The position numbers and the translations under genes were made by a program. 64,000 nucleotides of DNA from Dallia pectoralis (lineage: Eukaryota > Chordata > Actinopteri > Esociformes > Umbridae): NCBI GenBank assembly GCA_029465975.1, contig CM055728.1, positions 12,912,041 through 12,976,040 of the forward strand, given 5' to 3'. Each line of letters opens with the position of its first letter. Position 1 is the stretch's first letter. The notes under the pieces are model-generated. The model was not told the DNA's origin. It worked only from the letters and a program-made list of their open reading frames with translations, and ran no database searches. Positions 19,245 to 31,033 of the stretch are shown here, one piece after another.

Positions 19245-22200
19245 ATGGAGTTCAGCAGGATGGAGTTCTTCCAGGAGCTAGGGGAGAGCTGTGTACTCCC
19301 TACAGCCCAGCAGGGAGTGGAACAGGTCTGGCAGCTGTTGCTTCTTTGCTTGCTCTTCTGCCTTCTCTGTAGGCTGGGTAAGTTCACATGGATAATCATT
19401 TTGACAGTGACAATTTATTTGTTGTTTCGGTTCTGTACTCAGGCACTTTGAGGTAAAGGATAGAATGGAGAGGAAAGATACATAGCGGGAAAGATACATA
19501 GCGTCTGGAGATGTCGATGCATCACAGACTACAAGGACATGGTCAATGCATGCAAAGGATATGTGACCAAATATTAACAACCATGACTTTGTTCTACATT
19601 ATCGAATTACAGAGCCAAAACAACAGCAAAAATCACTGTCACTGTCTAAATAATTATGGTGCTCACTGTAAATGCAGTCACTACTGTAACATGTGGATAA
19701 CAAGATCTGCTAAATAACTGATATGTAATGTTCTGCCTGATGTCATTGGCCTTTCATCAGGGCTGCAGTACTGCCGTACCTGCTAACTACACAACTATCG
19801 GTTAATTGATGCCGTGTCTGAGCAGGGGATTACACACTAAGACTAATTCCTGTCATTTTATAGTTGGCTACAAAGCCTAAAAAGCTTAAAAGCACTGGAA
19901 TTCACACAAATGTCTTGGATGTCTGCATGTTGTATCTGTATTTAGTGTTTTCCGTCTTCCAAAGGTCTCTCGTCCTCTGTGAAACATCTGGGCTCAGTGG
20001 CAGCTGGTCTATATGCTCTTTACCTGTTCTTTGAGCAGTCTATGGTGTGGGTCTTACTACTCAGTCTGCTCTGCTACACTGTCCTGTTCCTCAGCCGCAA
20101 CTCCAGCAGTCGAGGAATCTTCCTTTCTGCCACCATCCTCCTCTATCTACTCATGGGGTAATGGATTAAAATAATGAGATGCATTTATATTACATGTTGT
20201 ATCCTAGGTATTAGTGTTTGGATGCATTTATATTAAATGCTGTATTCTAGGTATTAGTGTTTGGATGCATTTATATTAAATGCTGTATTCTAGGTATTAG
20301 TGTTTGGATGCATTTACATTAAATGCTGTATCCTAGGTATTAGTGTTTGGATGCATTTATATTAAATGCTGTATTCTAGGTATTAGTGTTTGGATGCATT
20401 TATATTAAATGCTGTATTCTAGGTATTAGTGTTTGGATGCATTTACATTAAATGCTGTATCCTAGGTATTAGTGTTTGGATGCATTTATATTAAATGCTG
20501 TATTCTAGGTGTTAGTGTTTGGATGCATTTATATTAAATGCTGTATCCTAGGTATTAGTGTTTGGATGCATTTATATTAAATGCTGTATTCTAGGTGTTA
20601 GTGTTTGGATGCATTTATATTAAATGCTGTATCCTAGGTATTAGTGTTTGGATGCATTTATATTAAAAGCTGTATCCTAGGTATTAGTGTTTGGATGCAT
20701 TTATATTAAAAGCTGTCTCCTAGGTATTAGTGTTTGAATGCATTTATATTAAATGCTGTATCCTAGGTATTAGTGTTTGGATGCATTTATATTAAATGCT
20801 GTATTTTAGGTATTTGTTTTTGGATGCATTTATATTAAATGCTGTATTCTAGGTGTTAGTGTTGCACCATCAATTACCTAACTGGTTTCACTTTCTTCAC
20901 CAGAGAGCTGCACATGATTGACACCATGACCTGGCATAAAATGCGAGGTAAATGTTTAACCGATACAAAAAAAAAATTATTTGTCTCCATATATTTTCCT
21001 GCAATTCAATTAAGTATAATAGTGACAAAACATACTTTAATAAATGTATATAAATTGTTGAATGCATTGATGTCAAGATGGATTTAGACAGAAACTCTAC
21101 AGCTGCATTTTATTTTAGTGAAGAAACTACTGTGCTGCCTGTTTTGCCTGTCAACTCCACTTCCTTTCCTTAGGTTCTCAGATGGTGGTGGCCATGAAGG
21201 CTCTTTCTCTGGCATTTGACCTGGACAGAGGCACTGTTCTTGCATTGCCCAGTCCTCTTGAGTTCACAGGCTACATTGTCTTTGTGGGCACAGTCATTTT
21301 TGGACCCTGGATCAGCTACTTGAGCTACAAGGAGGCCATTGAATGTCACAAGCTGGTAAGCCACAGCTGAGGAGAGATGCTGTTCACAGACATATTGATA
21401 TAAATCAAATATGAATAGATGTACCATACAGAAACTACATCATGTAATTTACTAAATGTCATTAGAGGAATGATCTGATACACTTAAGATTTGTGTTAAA
21501 TAAACAATTCTAGATTAACAAGCAATTGCTGAATGCTCTTATAAGCTGGGCGTCAGATTGATGTGTTAATTGGAGGATAGATGGATGCAAGGTAAAACAA
21601 GCATCTTTATCATGTTCTAACATGGTTTCATGTCCTCCAGAGTTTGTCTTGGCTCCAGAGGTTTTCAGTAAGCTGGGTGAAATGCCAGTTGTGCTTGGTT
21701 ATATCCACCTGCATTGCCCCATACCTCTTCCCTTATTTCATTCCGATCCATGGAAGCAAAGGACTGCGCACGTGAGTGCATGATTCAATTAGCACTTTGT
21801 TCATTCCATCTTTGTTCCATTTCATACATTTGTCAATTTTTTTATTTCTCTGCATCCAGGAGCCACAAATGCTAGGTAAAGGTAATTGTGATTAATTGCA
21901 TCCAGCACATATCACTACACAATCCCTAGTAGCAACAATGGTTCACTCATAGCCTCGTATCTTTTTTGAATTTGTATTTTCATTAAGTTAAAATAATTTA
22001 AAAAACGTAAGTATTTTAAGTGATGTAATCAGTTTGCAATGTCAAACGTGTTTAATTGGAATCGGGACTACCAGAAGTAGTGTTGGACGCATCGACTGTT
22101 TTCGATGGTATTGCATTCATGAAGAAATATTTTTTAATATGAATTTAAAAAAATGACAGACTTTTTTTAATCAGGCAATCATTTTAGAAATAAACATTAC

Positions 22201-25200
22201 TAACCACACAGAAATGAAGCATTTGTATACAAGATATTGTGGTAAACAAACATTTTTTTTTTTTAAATCTGGGCTTAACTGCAGTTATAGTTACGAGGCA
22301 ATAGCTAAAAAGCGTTAGTCATTCTTGGCATTTTTGCTGAATGAGGAAAAGCTATAAACAGTATCTTATAGCTATGTTGTTTATTTTCCTGGCAGTTGGC
22401 TCCATGCCTATGAGAATGCTGTATCCTTCCACTTCAGTAACTACTTTGTGGGCCATCTTAGCGAAAGCACTGCTTTGCTGGCAGGGGCAGGTTTTACTGA
22501 AGAGAAGGACAATGCCAAATGGTGAGTCCAATTAATATGATTTATGATTAATTAAAATTGTACTTTTATAGTTATATGTCTATAATTCTGTGTCAGAGAT
22601 ATTATTCAAATGTTCTGTGTTCTGTTCATCTGCTGAGTAAATAATAATAAAAAATCTAGGGCCGTCAATTTATTTTTAAAAAATGAACTAATTAATCGCA
22701 CAATCCTGTGATTAATCATGATTAATCGCATTTTCCCCAAGTTGTTTGAAACAATGAAATAAATCAATTAACACAATGAAGTATATTTTAAATACATTAT
22801 TTTATGATAGTCTCTCCTATGAACAATACAGAATAGTCATTCTTATAAAATATAGCAACTTTATAAACAAAGTGTTGAAGTGCAAGTTATATATTTAAAC
22901 CCTGAAGGTTATCAAAAATACTGGATCATCTTGACAATAGTCCAAATGAAAAAAAACATTTTCAAAAACAAAATGACAAAGTGTAAGGTGAAACCATCAA
23001 TGTCAAAGATAGATTATTTTTGAACGTAAGCCTATAGGCCAAAATAATTGCACTATATGTAAAGTTGCCAGATTAATTTTAAAGAAGTCTATAACAGCCT
23101 TTGTAATATGAATGACAGAATGAAGTGAAATTAAGTTGGGTAATGTCGGGTTGGTTAGGGTCTCCATGAGTGACGTTCTCTGCTTTCTCCAGCAGGTTAT
23201 GTCTCAAAACAATTGTTTTAGAGGGTAGATTGTATGATGGGGATCCCAATGCAATTGGAATGATTTATTTTAGTCCCTCGTCTTCTACTGTGTTTATCGG
23301 GCGGCAGTTTCTATCTATTTATCTAAAACATCGGTTAACGATTACTTGTTTGGTCAAAAGCCCGATTAGGCGCACTGTAATGCAGTAACGCGGATTGGCG
23401 GATTGCAACATCAATAATGATCGGGTGTTTCTGTCCTATATACTCTCTAGTAACGTAAATAATGACCCTGTGTGTGTCTTTTATATGATAAACTAAAGAC
23501 GAGCTGCTTCTATGGTATTTGAATTCGGCTTTGCAAACCGAAACCGAAACTTAATAAAGTGGTGCGTTAATTGCGTTAAATTATTTTAACGCGTTAAAAA
23601 TGTTAAATTAACGCATCAGATTAACGCGTTAAATATCCCAGCCCTAAAAAAAATCGTAATTATTGTTTGTGTGTGTATATAAATATATATATATATTCAT
23701 TTTTTACGTGTTGGTGTTTTGGCAACCCTGCATTTACTACTTTGAGTCTTCCATAACGTTTGATGAGAGGAAGAACCCATAGCAAGTGATCTGGAGCCAT
23801 TCATCTATGTGGAATTTATTTACATCCTAAAGAGTATTTGCTTGTGCACTCTGATTTTGTCGTCAGTATTTTTTGTGAGGATCTGAAGGGAATTTTGAAG
23901 CACAGACTGGCTGCAATATTTTGGAGACTCCAGTGCTTACAAAACAACAACTTTGAAGCTGTGCTAATAAAGTTTGGCTCCCTTATTGCACACATCCATG
24001 CCTTTAAGTGAACATGTGGCCTTTTGTGTTGATCAGTGGAAAAACAACAACAAAAAACTCAATGGAGTGCAAGTCCAAAGGAGTCACAGAGAGAGAGAGA
24101 GAGAGTCATTTGGGCATTTGTGAATATCTCATTTGTCTTAAGGGATCTGAAGGTGGTTAAGCCGCTCAATGTTGAGTTACCCAGGTCCATGGTGCTGGTT
24201 GTGACCTCCTGGAACATTCCAATGTCTCGCTGGCTTAACACATGTAAGCATTACACCTTCAGTGTACCGTAAACAATGTTTTACCAAACACTGTTATTTC
24301 TAGTTGTTTACTGTGTCTATTCCTTCCAGATGTTTTCAAAACCGCTTTGAATCTTGGCACCTTTCCTGCCGTTATTGTCACTTACACAGCCAGTGCCCTG
24401 TTACATGTGAGTATATGTGTTTTGAGCATTAACCTGCCTAAACACTTTGGTAAGCTGAAGTGTTACTGGGTCTGAAACATGTCTACCATTTTGTTACCTC
24501 CAGGGTCTCAGTTTCCATCTCGGGGCAGTGCTGCTGTCACTGGGCTTCATAACTTATGTGGAACATGGTAACGTTCCCCAAACTGTCTATCTGTTTTGTT
24601 CATTCGCCTGTTGCATGTGAGTACTGTTTTATGGGCTCAACTGGTTTTGCGTTGTCTTGTCATCCTCTGGCAGTTTTGAGGAAGAGGCTGGCAGCCATCT
24701 TTAGTGCCTGTATTTTATCCAAACGTTGTCCCACTGAGTGCCATCATCAGCACAAGAAGGTACCTGATTGTCACATTTTGGACTTAACGGTCATGTTTAA
24801 ATATAACATTTGCAAAGTATTTTTTTGCGTGTTATGCATTTGTGCAATCGAAGAAAGTAGAATAGAAAGGCAAGAGTGTTCTGAAATTGCTCTGGGCTGG
24901 TATCTACCTCATGCTGTAGCAGTTTTGTTTTAGAGGGAGTGGCGTAGACCGGTAGACAAGCCTGTCTTAATCCTAGGGCCCTAGACCATTGCCAAACTGT
25001 GGAGGAAGGTCTGTGGGACATCCATTTTGAACAAATCCAAATGATTGTATTGACACTGTTTTTCATATAACCCGTGTTGGGCGACAGCACCCAGAACATA
25101 TCTGCTATTTTGCGGTTGGCAGATAGTGGCTTTCATACAAGTTTACTTACAAGTGCATTTTCCCAAACCAGGGCATGTATTATTCTAACTTAAATTAAGG

Positions 25201-25760
25201 GTATGACTCCTAGCTACTCATGCATTTCTTCAATGCAGGTCACAAGCTATGTAAGACATGTTACAAGGAACTGTGACTATATGGAAAGCAATGCATTTTC
25301 CTCCTACAGTCAGTTTTTACTTAATGACCCCCCCTAATGTTTTCATACTCCATTCAATACCATTCAGATGTATTTAGTCACTAGTTAACACATACATTCA
25401 TTCAATCCACAGTTGTTGTGAATGATCCGTCCTTTCCTTGTAGGATCTGTGGGTTTATGGGATCAACCTGACCTTCAGTGCCATGGCCATCTTCCACCTG
25501 ACGTACCTGGGTTCCTTGTTTGATGCTGACGTCGACAACTTGGCTGCAGAGGAGGTACATCCCACAAATGACTTGCTATTGCCTACTGGTGTAATGTTAT
25601 CGGAGAATAAAATGGTCTTACCTTGTAATAATGAATTCCCCACCGTCCTCGTCCACAGGGTTATGTGGCAAACCACACCATTCAGAAGTGGTCCGAGTTG
25701 GGCTGGGCCAGCCACTGGCTGGTGTTTGGCTGCTGGCTCTTTTACCGTCTACTTCTCTGA
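19245..25760 (+). CDS. porcn: Protein-serine O-palmitoleoyltransferase porcupine
   Basis: Twelve coding exons: 19245-19377, 19965-20157, 20904-20947, 21174-21355, 21641-21771, 22396-22521, 24143-24243, 24330-24406, 24504-24567, 24674-24759, 25444-25554, 25659-25760. Phases join to 449 aa plus stop. Porcupine is an MBOAT enzyme in the ER membrane that attaches palmitoleate to a conserved Wnt serine and so permits Wnt secretion. The product starts MEFSRMEFFQELGESCVLPT and carries WHKMRG, the FGPWISYLSY and PYLFPYFIP membrane stretches, VSFHFSNYFVG, SWNIPMSRWLN and SALLHGLSFH; the last holds the invariant MBOAT histidine, H329 here. It ends WLVFGCWLFYRLLL. Length matches the short mammalian isoform: the basic alternative microexon peptides between exons 5 and 6 are absent. 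Intron 2 holds a 43-bp array, and intron 6 a DNA transposon. Confidence 0.97.
20170..20865. repeat. 43-bp tandem array, about 16 copies, in porcn intron 2
   Basis: Units begin near GGTATTAGTGTTTGGATGCA. Copies differ at a few positions (TATATT or TACATT, TATTCTA or TATCCTA, GGTATT or GGTGTT). Variants recur in groups of three in the first half and of two in the middle, so there is higher-order structure. Confidence 0.95.
22657..23646. mobile_element. Non-autonomous DNA transposon in porcn intron 6
   Basis: Begins TAGGGCCGTCAATTTA and ends with the near-complement (CCCAGCCCTA). Subterminal stretches are rich in GATTAATCG and AACGCGTTAAA motifs. No transposase is readable. Flanks are A-rich (AAAAAATC), so an 8-bp target duplication, as expected for hAT, cannot be called cleanly. 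Confidence 0.6.
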
Positions 25761-26176
25761 GTTCATTTTGACAAAGGTCGGGAATGAATACAGTCCAAAG
25801 AAAACCATCTGTTACCTGTGGGTCATCTTGCCTGCTGGTGTTGACTCGGACCTGCTGGACACAGAGGAGCCTAGACCATGTTCACACTCCATGATGGGAC
25901 GAATGCTGCTTTAAATACACGGTCACACATCTGTTCATTGCTTGGATGTATCACGCTGTTAACATTAGGAACCATCAGTAAGCAGAGGATTTATAAGTGA
26001 CTTCTGTTGTGGCTACTGTTACTTTGCAGGGCTAGAAATGTTGATCACAGAAAAAAAATCCAGATGTCCTGTCAGTCAATGGAATGATGTACTTCAAACT
26101 GGAAACAGCTTTTTAACATGGACATCTACAATCTTTCTTCCTAGGTCCTTAGATGGTGTACATTCTTTTACATACA

Positions 26177-26182
26177 ATAAAT
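26177..26182 (+). other. Poly(A) signal of porcn
   Basis: AATAAA 417 bp after the porcn stop codon, in an AT-rich 3' region. Confidence 0.55.
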
Positions 26183-26194
26183 ACTTTTTCCTGT

Positions 26195-27134
26195 GTTAGT
26201 TTTATCTGCGAAAGTTCTCAAATATTTAAATATTGAGAAATGTAGCAAAAATATTTAAATCTTAAAGCAAGGTACTTACTTTTTTACATGACTGTATTTA
26301 CACTACATATTTTCTTGGAGTATTTTTTTGGGGCTCCACTGTGTACTGCAATTTGGTCAATTTTGTACTTATTTAATGTCAACTTTGTTACTGAAAATTA
26401 AACGGTTTCCTAGTCTCTGTATTTCGACCAGAGTTTTATTACATTTGGTGAAAATTACAAGGTCCCAAATCCTTGGCACACAATGAAAACATTAAATGTG
26501 TGACTAAAAAACAAAGTCCTTCACTAAGTAGAGGTTATTTGGATGCACGTCCTGGAATCTTTGGGATGACTTGAGTATTTATAATGTATCGTTTAAAAAA
26601 AAAAGTGAGTTTGTTCAGTAAACATAACATGGTATAACATAGTCCAGAATTATTATGAAAAGCATCTAGATCCACTATATCTACTCCCCAATACAAACTA
26701 AATCAAGAGTAGTTTTGTGACCAATGTAAGGAAGGCCCTGAGATTTGTACAAAACATGATTATGGTTCCATGGGCTTCCTGTTAGTAATGAAGTGATCCA
26801 GAATATGAAAATGTTCTCCCTTACTGTGAGGTCCAGTAGGACTTCAGTTGGAGTGCTGTGTCTAGCATGTAAATGTCAGCTATAAGAAGTGAGTAAACTG
26901 CACTTTCATCAGTTAGAATTGGAATGTTAAAAGACCAAACCTGTCTCATTGCTGAAACAATACCTCTACCTCTGCAGGAGGCGCAGTTGATATGGTCATA
27001 AGTGTAGTGTATTAACCTGGTATAGGATTTGATTGTTATTACACTTCATAGTTTCATGTAACACAATTAGTTATTTAGTAACACAGTTATTGTGTCACCT
27101 GGAAATCCGTCATTCTAAACATTGTCTAAACAAA
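26195..27134. other. Intergenic DNA
   Basis: No gene or repeat recognised between the porcn 3' end and the hAT-like element. Confidence 0.5.
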
Positions 27135-27142
27135 CAATTGTA

Positions 27143-27556
27143 TCACGACCAGAACAATGGACCCAAGTGCAGACACAGAGGCGGAGACCAGGTAATGGAC
27201 AGTAATGTTTATTGAAGGGGTAATCCACAAATCGTAGTGACGAGCAGGCAGAGTTTGATAACGGGAGTAGGCTGCTTCGGGGTCGGTAGGCAGGCAATGG
27301 TCAAGCATGTTCGAAGCAGGATAGTACAGGGGTCAGGCACGCTCGGGGTCAGGAAACGGAAACGGTCAATAAACTGGGAACAGAAAACAAGAACAGGTAG
27401 CACGGAACAGGGTAACGCTGGAAACGAGTGTAACAAGTCAAACGATCTGGTAACAGGAAACACAGACATATAAAGCCCAGGGAACGACTCGTAGGGAACA
27501 CCTGGTGGAAAGGGGTGGAGACAATGACAAGCCAGGTGGTAAAGATCAGGTTGTGA
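27143..27556. mobile_element. hAT-like non-autonomous element with 8-bp target duplication
   Basis: The 414-bp element starts TCACGACCAG and ends CAGGTTGTGA, which are inverted repeats with two mismatches. It is flanked on both sides by the perfect 8-bp direct repeat CAATTGTA (27135-27142 and 27557-27564). Eight-base duplications are typical of hAT transposons. There is no transposase. Confidence 0.7.
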
Positions 27557-27564
27557 CAATTGTA

Positions 27565-28177
27565 TTTCATAAAGCCATTTTTACATTAGCATTTTCTTTT
27601 ACACACACCCATCGTGAAACCCCAAAGAGGGACATGACCATGTATTATGTCAAAAGTTACAGATGTGAAATAACATTCAGCAACTTAATGTGTAATTATG
27701 CATTGTGAATGTTCCTTGTTCCGGTTGTAAAATAACGGATTTTGAATTTCAATGATTTGAATGTTGTTATATAGTGACACCTACATTCAGGAGGACATTC
27801 AAGAACGTGATCGCTGCTCCTACAGACAGTGAGTCACATCAGCGGCTTTCTCTATAAAGCATGTAGACATCAAGACATTCAAATACTGAATGAATTTCAG
27901 CATGGCGTAATCATTGGTGCTTATATGCTATTTGCTTTATACATCATTAATGAATCTCAGAAACGGCTAACCTCTTAGGCTTTAACCACACAACAGAGTT
28001 AATGGTTTACTAAGAACACCGGAATAAACAAAAAAACTTTCCACCGCAGTCCTGTGGGTAGTAAAGCTTGTTGGAGAGGGTGAATTAGGATGGCAAGAAT
28101 TGTGCCGGCTAACAGATGAGTCACAAATAGGTGCAGTAAATCAGTGGTGTGCAGAACACCATATCGGCTCTCACAAC
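27565..28177. other. Intergenic DNA with probable transposon fragment
   Basis: No gene. The segment 28080-28200 (GCCGGCTAACAGATGAGTCA and following) resembles degraded transposase DNA that continues after the minisatellite at 29265. Confidence 0.35.
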
Positions 28178-29265
28178 CAGTCAGTCATTGTCATGGATGT
28201 GTTGTTTTAGCAGACCACCACTGCAAGTACCACTCCTGTTTAGCAGACCACCACAGCGAGTACCACTCCTGTTTAGCAGACCACCACTGCAAGTACCACT
28301 CCTGTTTTGTAGACCACCACTGCAATTACCACTCCTGTTTAGTAGACCACCACAGCGAGTACCACTCCTGTTTAGTAGACCACCACAGCGAGTACCACTC
28401 CTGTTTCGTAGACCACCACAGCGAGTACCACTCCTGTTTAGTAGACCACCACAGCGAGTACCACTCCTGTTTAGCAGACCACCACAGCGAGTACCGCTCC
28501 TGTTTATCAGACCAGCACAGCGAGTACCGCTCCTGTTTAGCAGACCACCACAGCGAGTACCACTCCTGTTTAGCAGACCACCACAGCGAGTACCACTCCT
28601 GTTTAGTAGACCACCACAGCGAGTACCACTCCTGTTTAGTAGACCACCACTGCAATTACCACTCCTGTTTAGCAGACCACCGCAGTGAGTACCACTCCTG
28701 TTTAGAGGACCACCACAGCGAGTACCACTCCGGTTTAGTGGACCACCACAGCGAGTACCACTCCTGTTTAGTAGACCACCACAGCGAGTACCACTCCTGT
28801 TTAGTAGACCACCACAGCGAGTACCACTCCTGTTTAGTAGACCACCACAGCGAGTACCACTCCTGTTTAGTAGACCACCACTGCAAGTACCACTCCTGTT
28901 TAGCAGACCACCACAGTGAGTAGCACTCCTGTTTAGTAGACCACCACAAGTACCACTCCTGTTTAGTAGACCACCACAGCGAGTACCACTCCTGTTTAGT
29001 AGACCACCACAGTGAGTACCACTCCTGTTTAGCAGACCACCACTGCGAGTACCACTCCTGTTTAGCAGACCACCACAGCGAGTACCACTCCTGTTTAGTA
29101 GACCACCACAGTGAGTACCACTCCTGTTTAGCAGACCACCACTGCGAGTACCACTCCTGTTTAGCAGACCACCACAGCAAGTACCACTCCTGTTTAGCAG
29201 ACCACCACAGCAAGTACCACTCCTGTCAGTCATTGTCAGGGATGTGTTGTTTTAGCAGACCACCA
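28178..29265. repeat. 33-bp minisatellite, about 31 copies
   Basis: Units contain GCAGACCACCACAGCGAGTA and CCACTCCTGTTTA. Because 33 is a multiple of three, long repetitive ORFs exist on both strands; these are not genes. The array is bracketed by a direct repeat of about 38 bp (CAGTCATTGTCATGGATGTG... at 28180 and CAGTCATTGTCAGGGATGTG... at 29226). Confidence 0.95.
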
Positions 29266-29649
29266 CAGCTAAAAAGAAGAAGTGGCTGCAGTTGGCGCAC
29301 TGACAGTAACACTGGACAATTCAAGAGTGGAAAATCATTACCTGTTCTGAGAAATTCGAAATCATTTGAGTGGCCTGTGGAGTGCTCAAACCAATAGAGC
29401 ATTTTCGGGAGATTGAATGGGCTGTTTGCAGTTTAAACGTAACACTCGTCTAATTCGCAGCAATTGACCATCATCACATTGGAACTTTTTAACACTGTTA
29501 ACATTCTTGCTTTGAATAATTTCTGCCTGATTGGAGGTCAAAGGGGTCTAACTCAGTACTAGATGGTCATCCATACTTATTATAGGCAGCTGAAAGGGAT
29601 ACTGAGTAATATGCAAATGATTTGGACAAAGTCATGTTTAAAGATGATT
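29266..29649. other. Intergenic DNA
   Basis: No gene recognised. The first 100 bp (AAGAAGTGGCTGCAG, then GGACAATTCAAGAGTGG) look like the continuation of degraded transposase DNA interrupted by the 33-bp array. Confidence 0.35.
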
Positions 29650-30715
29650 TCATATATTTGCTCATCTCCATTCAGTAGGATCCAATCTTGGTCCAATTCT
29701 GTTTTCACTGTATATGCTGCCACTTGGTCAACTCATCTCCAATCACAATGTTCATTTCCATTTCTATGCTGACGACCTTCAGATTTACCTTCCTGTGATT
29801 CCGAGCAATCATTCTGCGCTGGATCCTCTCCATAACTGCCTTCAGGACATAAAACAGTGGCTTTCCCAGAATTTCCTTCATCTGAATGAAGGAAAGACTG
29901 AGTACATCCTGTTCAACCCGGACTCACCCAATAGGTCTCCCAGTTTTGGTCCTCTTACACCTCAGTTTGCACCCAATGTGCCCAACCTGGGTGTTATTTT
30001 TGACCAAAATATGCATTATGACAAACAGATTAGTGCAGACTGAGCAAGGTTGCTCCTGAGCAAGGTCAACCCATTTCTGTCCAGAGCTGACCTTGAAAAA
30101 GCCATTCATGCCTTCATCAGCTCAAGGATAGACTACTGCAATGCCCTTTACATCGGACTTAATAAATCACTCCTCAATAGGCTTCAACTGGTACAAAACT
30201 CGGCAGCACGTCTCCTCTGCAACATCTCTAAGCGTTCTCATATCACCCCCGTCCTCCGCTAGCTCCACTGGCTCCCGGTGCGATTTAGGGTGGAGTATAA
30301 GGTCCTGCTGTTTGTGTTCAAGGCCATCAATGGTATGGCCCCGGCCTACCTCGCTGAACTAATAATGGTCTACAAACCAGCCAGAACCCTGCGCTCCTCT
30401 GAACACACCTCTCTGGTGATTCCAAAATCAAAATATAAAAAGTTTGGAGGTCGGTCATTTGCCGTCCAGGGCCCTAAGCTGTGGAACGCACTTCCACCAC
30501 ACCTACAAAGCATCACCGTGTTAAGTGTTTTTAAATCACAGGTGAAAACACATCTATTTAGACAAGCTTTTAACACGTAGCCTTTGACTCGACTGTTATT
30601 TTTATGTACACTTATGTTTTTATATACTGTTGTCTTTTATGCTTTTTACTGGAAAGCGCCTTGTGCACCTTTTGGCTGTTGTAAAGCGCTCTACAAATAA
30701 AATGTGATTGATCTC
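29650..30715 (+). mobile_element. L2-type LINE, 5'-truncated and inactivated
   Basis: Reads as the C-terminal half of a fish L2-like reverse transcriptase: FYADDLQIYL (RT motif C), SSRIDYCNALYIGL, RLQLVQNSAARLL, LHWLPVRFRVEYKVLLFVFK and the ending HLFRQAF. Stops interrupt it near 30041 and 30260. The 3' end carries GTAAAGCGCTCTACAAATAA, typical of L2 tails. Confidence 0.85.
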
Positions 30716-31033
30716 AGACTGCATTTTTAACACACAACTTGTTTCAATTTCCCTCGCATTCCAAAGTGGACTTGGTTCCCCATCTGTCACCGTACCTTGT
30801 TTTAGTCAATCATTAATCACCGCAATCAGAGGAAATAGTTCAGACGGTAGGACGCCGTCTCAACACGGAACTGAACAGACACACACCAAATGATCGTGCT
30901 CATGAGTAAAGAAATGAAATACCCCCATTCATTCAATACACGGTCAGTTAGTTGAAATATAATTGTGCGTCCAAAAATGTATATTGAAGGGTTACTCTAG
31001 ATTGCCATAGTCATAAAAACGCTAGTGTCTGTG
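30716..31033. other. Intergenic DNA upstream of the slc51a-like gene
   Basis: No repeat or exon recognised; it should include the promoter and 5' UTR of the following gene, but no clear TATA box is seen. Confidence 0.4.

Noticed and set aside
28181..29233. Long ORFs on both strands across the 33-bp array
   Set aside because: Repeat artefact; all frames are repetitive and no flanking exon signals are seen.
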